A DNA stretch of 12,129 nt from Aureococcus anophagefferens (Eukaryota > Sar > Pelagophyceae > Pelagomonadales > Pelagomonadaceae): NCBI RefSeq assembly GCF_000186865.1, contig NW_008705594.1, forward strand, positions 140,422 through 152,550, read 5' to 3'. A program made the translations under genes and the position numbers. Below are positions 6,874-12,129 of this stretch, in pieces. Numbering within the stretch: position 1 is the first letter of the stretch; each line of letters opens with the position of its first letter. The notes beneath the pieces were generated by a model. That model was not told the origin of the DNA and searched no databases. It saw nothing but the letters and a program-made list of their open reading frames with translations.

Positions 6874-7199
6874 CGCGCTGCCGAGCTTGACGCCTGAGCG
6901 TAGAGGGCGCGGGTTTGTTTCGCGAACTGTTCACACCCTCGCGCGGCGTGGCCGCCAAACCCTACACCACCACGGCCGGCGCAATGCGCAGCCCGCGGTG
7001 GCGCTGGCGGCACGATGCGGCGGCGAAGGAAGAAACACGCGGATCCATCGTCGACGCCGGGCCGCACTATCCATAATGTCTCCGATATCCATGCCCGGAT
7101 CGACCCAGCAGCCCGGCCCTACCCGATCACTGCGCCGCGACGACCAATGCCGATCGATTCCGGAATCGCCCGCCCGGCGCTAAACGACTAATCCTGAGT
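6874..7199. promoter_or_regulatory. GC-rich upstream region of the GRK-like gene
   Basis: This 326-bp stretch lies upstream of the minus-strand kinase and is GC-rich, with open frames in several phases that show no recognisable protein. The only structured element I see is a perfect 14-bp palindrome, CGATTCCGGAATCG, at 7155-7168, about 290 bp upstream of the ATG. No clear TATA box is visible. Calling it promoter is inference from position. Confidence 0.35.
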
Positions 7200-7476
7200 G
7201 CAGGTGATATTAAGGAATGATACAAGATATAGAATGATATAGTTGGATTAGGAGCTGGGTGTTGCCTTCAACATGGGCTCCACCCAGCTCGGGACTAGCC
7301 TAGTCTAGGACCTGGATGGGTGAAGATTTTCCTGGGGTGCGCTCAGGCGCACAATAATAGAAAAGGATGTCAGCGACAGACGATAACTCGTACTCGAGTG
7401 CGAGATATATCTTCTGTCTCTCTCCTCTGTATCCTGAATATCCTGGCTGATATATCCTGGCGGCTATATCACCTGC
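7200..7476. repeat. Segment bounded by 11-bp perfect inverted repeats
   Basis: GCAGGTGATAT (7200-7210) and its exact reverse complement ATATCACCTGC (7466-7476) bound a 277-bp segment. Inside are a hairpin GTGCGC-TCAG-GCGCAC (7337-7352), a near-perfect 18-bp palindrome around CTCGAG (7387-7404), and tandem ATATCCTGG phrases (about 7429-7460). The right boundary sits two bases before the second copy of the 82-bp direct repeat. It may be a small non-autonomous TIR element, but no target-site duplication is evident. Confidence 0.5.
7207..7288 (+). repeat. 82-bp direct repeat, copy 1, with hairpin
   Basis: It starts ATATTAAGGAATGATAC and ends CACCCAGC. It matches 7479-7560 at 80 of 82 positions. 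It contains an inverted pair GAGCTGGGTG (7252-7261) and CACCCAGCTC (7281-7290) with a 19-nt loop. Such near-identity implies recent duplication or homogenisation. It could be part of a terminal repeat of the adjacent retroelement, but no third copy occurs downstream of pol in this window. Confidence 0.9.
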
Positions 7477-7478
7477 GC

Positions 7479-7560
7479 ATATTAAGGAATGATACTAGAT
7501 ATTGAATGATATAGTTGGATTAGGAGCTGGGTGTTGCCTTCAACATGGGCTCCACCCAGC
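7479..7560 (+). repeat. 82-bp direct repeat, copy 2, with hairpin
   Basis: This is the second copy, 272 bp downstream of the first, with two A/T differences near its left end. The hairpin arms here are GCTGGGTG (7526-7533) and CACCCAGC (7553-7560). A shorter echo of the start, ATATTAAG, appears again at 7639 just before the gag-position frame opens. An AATAAA lies at 7596-7601. Confidence 0.9.
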
Positions 7561-7645
7561 CGCCAGAGCGACTCGACGTCGCAGAGGCAAGACCAAATAA
7601 AACTGTATGGGCTTCGCTATGTGACCCAAATTGATGCAATATTAA

Positions 7646-8479
7646 GAATTGGACCACCAGAGAAGATTGTATGCCAAGTACTTTCTTGAGAAAACCAGCA
7701 TCAATGTAGGAAGCGCATCATGCGAATGGAAACCCGGTGTGAAGAATTATAAAGTGTCTCCACGGGAAAGTAAGGCCCCACCAGTGCCCAGAGCACCACG
7801 TCCTGGAGCAGGGGCAGCGTCGAATACGAATCAATCAGACTCAAATGGACCTAAGGATCCTGAATTCTGGCAAAGTGAATCAGGTCAAGAATATGCAAAC
7901 AAAGCTAGGGTCAAAGCGGCTGAACTTTTAGCGAAGTTTGATTTGGTCATAGATGATAACGAGATTGTTAGAGCAAGTCTCGTCTGTTGGAATTGTGGAA
8001 GCTTCCACATGAAAACAGGATTAAAACAAAAGAAAGATGTTAAAGTTGATCTGCGAATTCCATGCTCTTGGATGAAACAGCATGGTAACCTGCCAAAGAA
8101 CGTGATGACAGTGCGTAAGGCTGTTATTGACGCAGGCAAGGACGCCGTTCTGCCTAAAGGCTGGAGAGATAGAGAGAAGCCCAAAGGAGGAGCCAATGGT
8201 ACTGGCAGTCCACCTGAAGAGCCACCAAAGGATGATCCAGATGCAGGTATAAGGAATCAGCCACTGAGGCTGCCAGGCAGTGCAAATTTTACCGTAGCAA
8301 ACGAAGCTTTGCATGATATGTGCCGCAGCCATCGCCTTGATGATGAAGCTGTGCGTGACCTCTACCTATGCAGGCGAAGTGAATTTACCCATGCAGACGA
8401 AGTTTTGCGTGTTAAACGGAAATTTCAGGAACAGGTTCAGTCAAAACACAGCAGTTCAGTTGATGGACTCCGTCACTGA
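7646..8479 (+). CDS. Gag-position ORF of the retroelement, N-terminus not defined
   Basis: The frame opens after TAA 7643-7645 and ends at TGA 8477-8479, giving about 277 codons. No ATG occurs in the first 120 codons, so the true start is upstream of a break, in a spliced exon, or non-AUG. It has a basic N-terminal part, a Pro/Ala/Gly-rich linker (about residues 43-57), and a central segment with CWNC-GSFH (residues 113-120). That segment recalls a zinc knuckle, but the His spacing is one short and the final Cys is missing. A Pro/Gly-rich hinge (about 176-200) and a charged C-terminal helix follow. It is assigned as Gag from position ahead of Pol, not from a recognised capsid domain. The last 167 nt overlap pol in the other phase, and both phases look protein-like there only in part. 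Confidence 0.55.
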   Translation, partial: ELDHQRRLYAKYFLEKTSINVGSASCEWKPGVKNYKVSPRESKAPPVPRAPRPGAGAASNTNQSDSNGPKDPEFWQSESGQEYANKARVKAAELLAKFDLVIDDNEIVRASLVCWNCGSFHMKTGLKQKKDVKVDLRIPCSWMKQHGNLPKNVMTVRKAVIDAGKDAVLPKGWRDREKPKGGANGTGSPPEEPPKDDPDAGIRNQPLRLPGSANFTVANEALHDMCRSHRLDDEAVRDLYLCRRSEFTHADEVLRVKRKFQEQVQSKHSSSVDGLRH

Positions 8480-11400
8480 CGGAACCTTGTGGAGTGCTGA
8501 CCAGCATCCACAGAAAGATACTGAGGCTGAGGGAGCAGCTGCGAACTCAACCGAAACAACCGCGGAGGCCGAAGTTTGGCCACCGTGGAAAAACGCCGAC
8601 AGGGATGAGCGAGGGCTACCGTTGCCTGACCAACCCAAAGACTTAGGCGTCGACGATCAGTGGCGAGTAAAACCTGCTACGGATCAAGAATTAATTGACA
8701 CCATGAAAAGGATTGGTGTGACAGATAACCCAGTGCTCGGGGACTCCATGAAGCAGCACTTCAAAGAGATGATAGCGTACTGTTGGGGTATGTTTGATAA
8801 AACCCTTAGACCGGTAGACTCAGACCCGGTTGGGATTCAGTTCTTAGACCCCCGACAGCAGCCTATTAAACTACAGCCATACAGACTCAATGCCCCTAAA
8901 CTAGCCTTCTTGAAAGACACAATTCAGGAATGGATACGAGATGGAATCATCAGACCGTCAGAGTCCCCTTGGGGGTTCCCAGTGGTCATTGTGCCCAAAC
9001 CGCAAAATAAGGGCTGGAGAATGTGTGTTGATCTCAGGAAGCTAAATGAAACTATCAAGCATGACTCGTACCAATCCCCGAGGAACGACGATGCACTGGC
9101 GTGGTTAGCCACGAAACCTATCAGGTCTACCCTGGACATTAGGTGGGGCTATCACAATTTGATGTTAAATGCGGAAGCGCAGGAGGCGATGACCTTCACC
9201 ACTCAGTTAGGGTCCTACAGCTACGTAAGGTTGCCGTTTGGACTAGCTACAGCAGGCGCGTTGTTCCAACGTTATATGAATCAGTGTTTAGATCGCTGGT
9301 TGTGGACCGATGTGGTCGCTGTAGTAGATGATGTAGCAATGGGTAGTTCGGATGAGGAACACCATTTGCGACTGGTTACCGACGTCGTGTGTACGTTAGC
9401 AGCCAAAGGATTCTCTGTGAAGGCAGAGAAAATGCAGCTTTTTGTTAAGGATTTCGTGTTCTTAGGGCATCTCAGCACACCGACTGGGTTGAAACCAACT
9501 CCGCACCTGCTGGAAGCCATCAAGGACATGCCGGTTCCTGATCCTGCGGGAGAAGATCCTAAGAAGAAGTTACGCAGTTTCCTTGGACTAGCGTCATACG
9601 TGAGGAAATTTATTAAGAACTTCGCTACCATAGTGCAGCCGATGAACAGGCTTTTGGAGACCGGAGTCCCTTTCGAATGGTGTGACAAATGCCAATCTGG
9701 ATGGGATGCGGTGATCCATGCATTGTGCGAGACGAACGGCGTTCACCCCCCAGATTACAACTTGCCCCTGTACATCCGAACCGACGCGTGCTGCGAAGGA
9801 TTGGGTGCTTACTTGTTTCAAATCGTTGAGACCAAGGCTGAGAGGAATGGCAAGCAGGTGACTCTGAAACATGAACGCGTGATTGAATACTGGAGCCGTA
9901 GCGTTCCAAAGCCAATGAGATGTTACGATGCTAGGCGTCTTGAACTCTTGGCGGTGATAATGGGTCTAGAACACTTCAAGCCTTACATAGACGGAGTGAA
10001 GGTGTTCCTGGATACCGATCACAAAAACTTGACCTTCATATCCAATATCAAGCACTCGTCAGGGCAGTTAGCTCGATGGGCAATGAGATTGAGTGAATAC
10101 AATTATGAACTTAGATACAGACCTGGGATTAAAATGGAGGTAGCGGACTGCTTGAGCCGCAACTCTTTGGCCCAGGAAATCACAGATGAAGAAATGGCAA
10201 TTATCATGTCAACTTATTGTGTGAACATTTCCCAGATTAAGCTAGGTGAGATGGACACGAATGGATTGCGCAGCAGCGGGGCCGAGTTTATGGTCACGTG
10301 GGGCGAAAGCCTCCAGCACGGCGCAGTAGGCGAAACCAACCTGACAGAAGCGTTCTCAAAAGAAACACTCTCTAACGAGGGCGTTGAGATTCAAATTTTG
10401 AAGGGGGTGGCCATGCCTACGATTAGTGAAAATGATGATGAAAGCAAAGAAACAGACAGTTCGCAGGATCAAGAAACCCTGAAAGAAATAGACCAAGCTA
10501 AAAGAGACCGGATCGCGTTGCAAGCAAGCGACACGATCACAGATAAACAATATCAAGATGCGGCTGTCGACGACCCATTTTTCTTAAAGATACAAAAACA
10601 ACTTAACGCCAGTGACCCCAGCAAAAAGGCGAAGGCGCAGGAGCGTTGGTTGATAGATGACGGTATACTGTGGCAGCGTGAGGATGGTAAAAAGGAGCTC
10701 AAGTACGTGCCAGTCACGTTACGAAGAGAGGAAATCCGCATCCATCATGACTCAGACTTTAACCAGCATGCAGGTCGAGACAGTACCCTTCAAGACTTGA
10801 AACAGAGATTATATTGGCCAAACATGGACGCTGACGTGGGACGATATGTCCGACATTGTCTATGGCTGCCGAAAAAAGCGGGCAAACTGCAGCAAACCTT
10901 ACACCAGCATAGCGGGAGTTTACTCTCCATAGACTTGGTGGGGCCACTGCGACGCACTACGGAGCACCAGTATTGTTACGTACTGACGATGATGGATGCA
11001 TTTAGCCATCATCTAACAGCAGTTCCGATTAAGTCAAAGAGCGCAGTTGATGTGCTTGAAGCTTTTGTACAGAACATTGTTCTCCAAGGACTTTTGCCTT
11101 CTCGGTTGGTCTCCGTTAAGGGTGGCAGAAGAAAAATAGTAAAGGGCTCCGTTGTTTCTGACAACGGGACCGAGTTCAAAAATGAGCTCATGCAAAACTT
11201 TTTAGAGTTGTTTAAGGTCAGGTTCGGGTATTCTATTCCGTACCACCCTCAGAGCAACCCGGTGGAACGTGTTCACCGTTATTTGGGATCGTCTTTGCGT
11301 ATTGCATTAGGCAAGAGTAACAAGATTCATGATAATTGGGATGAAGTCCTACCGTATATAGTATTCAGTTACAACAAAAAGTTCATCCCCGGGACGACTA

Positions 11401-11546
11401 TTAGCCCCTTTTTGATGCGCAATGGGTTCGAGCCAGCCTATCCAGAAGATCTGGCTGTGAAAGAACTTGTGTTCCAGACGGCGTTCGGCATCACCTTGCC
11501 GAAATCAGACCTGTGCGCCCGGTCGAACTCGAGCCCGGCCCACTAG
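8313..11546 (+). CDS. pol: Pol polyprotein: reverse transcriptase, RNase H, integrase
   Basis: This 1077-codon frame starts at ATG 8313, +1 relative to the gag frame; convincing homology-like sequence begins only after about residue 100. Reverse transcriptase: GIIRPSESPWGFPVVIVPK, VDLRKLN, LDIRWGYHNL (Asp275), LPFGLATAG, and AVVDD (Asp339, Asp340), where the usual Tyr of YxDD is Val. RNase H: RTDACCEGLGA (Asp491), Glu544 in RLELLAV, DTDHKNL (Asp569), and VADCLSR (Asp612). Integrase: His-His segment HHDSDFNQHAG, but RHCLWL has only one Cys of the expected pair. The catalytic triad is Asp874 (SIDLVGPL), Asp950 (SDNGTEF) and Glu985 (PVER), with 34 residues between the last two because SNPVE is one shorter than the usual SNGxVE. 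No aspartic protease motif or chromodomain is seen. The frame is uninterrupted, so it decayed little or was active recently. Confidence 0.93.
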   Translation: MICAAAIALMMKLCVTSTYAGEVNLPMQTKFCVLNGNFRNRFSQNTAVQLMDSVTDGTLWSADQHPQKDTEAEGAAANSTETTAEAEVWPPWKNADRDERGLPLPDQPKDLGVDDQWRVKPATDQELIDTMKRIGVTDNPVLGDSMKQHFKEMIAYCWGMFDKTLRPVDSDPVGIQFLDPRQQPIKLQPYRLNAPKLAFLKDTIQEWIRDGIIRPSESPWGFPVVIVPKPQNKGWRMCVDLRKLNETIKHDSYQSPRNDDALAWLATKPIRSTLDIRWGYHNLMLNAEAQEAMTFTTQLGSYSYVRLPFGLATAGALFQRYMNQCLDRWLWTDVVAVVDDVAMGSSDEEHHLRLVTDVVCTLAAKGFSVKAEKMQLFVKDFVFLGHLSTPTGLKPTPHLLEAIKDMPVPDPAGEDPKKKLRSFLGLASYVRKFIKNFATIVQPMNRLLETGVPFEWCDKCQSGWDAVIHALCETNGVHPPDYNLPLYIRTDACCEGLGAYLFQIVETKAERNGKQVTLKHERVIEYWSRSVPKPMRCYDARRLELLAVIMGLEHFKPYIDGVKVFLDTDHKNLTFISNIKHSSGQLARWAMRLSEYNYELRYRPGIKMEVADCLSRNSLAQEITDEEMAIIMSTYCVNISQIKLGEMDTNGLRSSGAEFMVTWGESLQHGAVGETNLTEAFSKETLSNEGVEIQILKGVAMPTISENDDESKETDSSQDQETLKEIDQAKRDRIALQASDTITDKQYQDAAVDDPFFLKIQKQLNASDPSKKAKAQERWLIDDGILWQREDGKKELKYVPVTLRREEIRIHHDSDFNQHAGRDSTLQDLKQRLYWPNMDADVGRYVRHCLWLPKKAGKLQQTLHQHSGSLLSIDLVGPLRRTTEHQYCYVLTMMDAFSHHLTAVPIKSKSAVDVLEAFVQNIVLQGLLPSRLVSVKGGRRKIVKGSVVSDNGTEFKNELMQNFLELFKVRFGYSIPYHPQSNPVERVHRYLGSSLRIALGKSNKIHDNWDEVLPYIVFSYNKKFIPGTTISPFLMRNGFEPAYPEDLAVKELVFQTAFGITLPKSDLCARSNSSPAH

Positions 11547-11573
11547 TAGGAGTACTGACTCCACTATCATCAT

Positions 11574-11618
11574 CCAGCTAAATAAAACTGCTGGCTGTAT
11601 TTTATGTTTCCAAATAAA
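11574..11618 (+). terminator. Two AATAAA signals after pol, one in a hairpin loop
   Basis: AATAAA occurs at 11581-11586 and 11613-11618, 35 and 67 nt after the pol stop. The first lies in the loop between CCAGC (11574-11578) and GCTGG (11590-11594). They could end a pol transcript. The phrase AAATAAAACTG is also present at 7595-7605, but flanking bases differ. Confidence 0.4.
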
Positions 11619-11726
11619 GAATTTAATGATCTGATGGATGGTATTCTATTAAGATTTCCCCTTGAGGATGAAGATGCCTTTTTCGGTGAATCGTCCTTAG
11701 TGGGGAGCTCTTGCGAAAGTCAATAA
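11604..11726 (+). CDS. Possible 40-residue acidic ORF
   Basis: ATG 11604 to TAA 11724-11726 encodes 40 residues, with Asp/Glu/Phe-rich sequence after FPLEDED. It overlaps the second AATAAA and has no recognised motif. It may be a chance frame or a leftover of the pol 3' region. Listed only because the 240 bp between pol and the next frame contain nothing better. Confidence 0.12.
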   Translation: MFPNKEFNDLMDGILLRFPLEDEDAFFGESSLVGSSCESQ

Positions 11727-11784
11727 CCTCGGGGATGCTTGCGCCTCGCGATCAAGCACGAGCTGGCTAGTGCCGCGTTGTTTC

Positions 11785-12129
11785 ATGATTGGCTTCGAAC
11801 GGTTTTTGGTTCCCCTGGTCCTGGTGAATTGCCAGGAGTCGAACAATTGCTATAAATATGTGATCACACTCGAAGACGAAGCTGGCGATGGCTGGTTCGG
11901 AAATTCATACCATATCAAAGATGATTCTGGGCTCGTCGTTGCGTCTGGAACTTTGAATTTTGAACAAGCTTATGAGCAGGAGCGCGCCTGCTTGCAAAAT
12001 GGTTGTCATAGTTTCTCTATCGTCGGCAATCCTTACGGTGGTCGGGATGAAATTGCGTGGTCCCTTGGTGAAGTAAAGACGCCATCTGTCGTCGTATTAT
12101 TGGACCCATACTCAACTACTGAGCTGTGT
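11785..12129 (+). CDS. Partial secreted-type protein with GDGW domain, runs off right edge
   Basis: From ATG 11785 the frame is open for 115 codons to the window end; the nearest in-frame stop upstream is TAG 11698-11700. The first 16 residues (FLVPLVLVNC after a short basic start) could be a signal peptide, or the N-terminus could be an artefact and the real exon start at the AG near 11834. From Cys22 the sequence follows a known repeated extracellular pattern: C-Y-x-Y-V-I-T-L, D-E-AGDGWFGNSYHI (about 31-44), SGTL, CLQNGCHSFSI (69-79), DEIAWSL (88-94). Similar GDGW domains occur in secreted or surface proteins of stramenopile algae and some bacteria. Paired cysteines (69, 74) fit extracellular folding. 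It lies 238 bp after pol on the same strand, so it is either a host gene next to the element or a third ORF of the element. Confidence 0.6.
   Translation, partial: MIGFERFLVPLVLVNCQESNNCYKYVITLEDEAGDGWFGNSYHIKDDSGLVVASGTLNFEQAYEQERACLQNGCHSFSIVGNPYGGRDEIAWSLGEVKTPSVVVLLDPYSTTELC

Larger units (their letters stand above)
7646..11546 (+). mobile_element. Ty3/gypsy-type retroelement, internal region; LTRs not identified
   Basis: A gag-position frame is followed, with a 167-nt overlap in another phase, by a single long Pol frame with domain order reverse transcriptase, RNase H, integrase. Integrase after RNase H is the Ty3/gypsy (Metaviridae-like) order. No pair of long terminal repeats can be matched between the flanks in this window: the 82-bp repeats at 7207 and 7479 have no partner after pol. 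The 5' end of the gag frame lacks an ATG. The element is therefore either 5'-degraded, or its 3' LTR lies beyond the right edge. Composition is near balanced, in contrast to the GC-rich kinase genes. Confidence 0.85.

Noticed and set aside
6887..7183. 98-codon plus-strand frame upstream of the GRK-like gene
   Set aside because: Arg/Pro-rich, no recognised motif, GC-rich promoter-like sequence; treated as chance.
7987..8025. CCHC zinc knuckle at CWNCGSFH
   Set aside because: His is one residue too close and the last Cys is absent; noted only as a degenerate resemblance.
8126..8160. Possible retropepsin active site VIDAGKDAVLP in the gag frame
   Set aside because: DAG instead of DTG/DSG and no flap or ILG-like sequence follows; likely coincidence.
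2719..8479. TGA as a reassigned sense codon
   Set aside because: Only two suspicious TGAs exist; the second would not join the frames even if read through, and the methyltransferase also has a frameshift. Decay is simpler.
7595..11590. LTR pair suggested by shared AAATAAAACTG at 7595 and 11580
   Set aside because: Only 11 bp match and the flanks differ; an AATAAA signal in both places explains it better.

Overview
This is nuclear DNA of a eukaryote, most likely a free-living microalga. The evidence is two protein-kinase loci of eukaryotic type (one a G-protein-coupled-receptor-kinase-like gene with no visible intron), a Ty3/gypsy-type retroelement, candidate AATAAA polyadenylation signals, a long minisatellite, and a partial secreted-type GDGW-domain protein of a kind familiar from stramenopile algae such as pelagophytes. 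The genus cannot be fixed from the sequence alone. The kinase segments are strongly GC-rich. The retroelement and methyltransferase segments are much closer to balanced, so the window reads as GC-rich host genes with lower-GC mobile or foreign DNA between them.

Layout, left to right. (1) Positions 1-1070 are a tandem array of a 77-bp unit (13 full copies plus a partial, two of them 92 bp). (2) 1179-1721 is an ATG-less open frame with a 13-residue internal repeat and an SH3/Tudor-like segment. (3) 1773-1808 is a perfect 15-bp hairpin. (4) 1837-3311 is a broken C5-methyltransferase-like gene, with an in-frame TGA and a later frameshift. (5) 3497-4000 (minus) is the 5' part of a different kinase gene, cut off inside the N-lobe at an abrupt composition boundary. 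(6) 4053-5064 is gene-poor DNA with small direct repeats, a TTGACGTCAA palindrome, a roughly 330-bp imperfect inverted repeat, a GAT microsatellite and C/G tracts. (7) 5065-6873 (minus) is an apparently intact 602-residue GRK-like kinase. (8) 7200-7560 is a nested set of direct and inverted repeats. (9) 7646-11546 is a retroelement with a gag-position ORF overlapping, in the +1 frame, a 1077-residue Pol (RT, RNase H, integrase). (10) 11785 to the right edge is an open 115-codon frame with a GDGW-type extracellular domain, in the position where an env-like gene would lie if it belongs to the element.

No operon-like cooperation is visible. The clearest working gene is the GRK-like kinase. The Pol frame is complete but has unusual active-site surroundings and no recognisable protease, and no LTR pair can be identified inside the window. 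The methyltransferase and first kinase are remnants. The features most worth follow-up are the methyltransferase with its Tudor-like N-terminal region, the Pol oddities with the +1 overlap ending at a UGA, the large inverted repeat, and the GDGW frame after pol.
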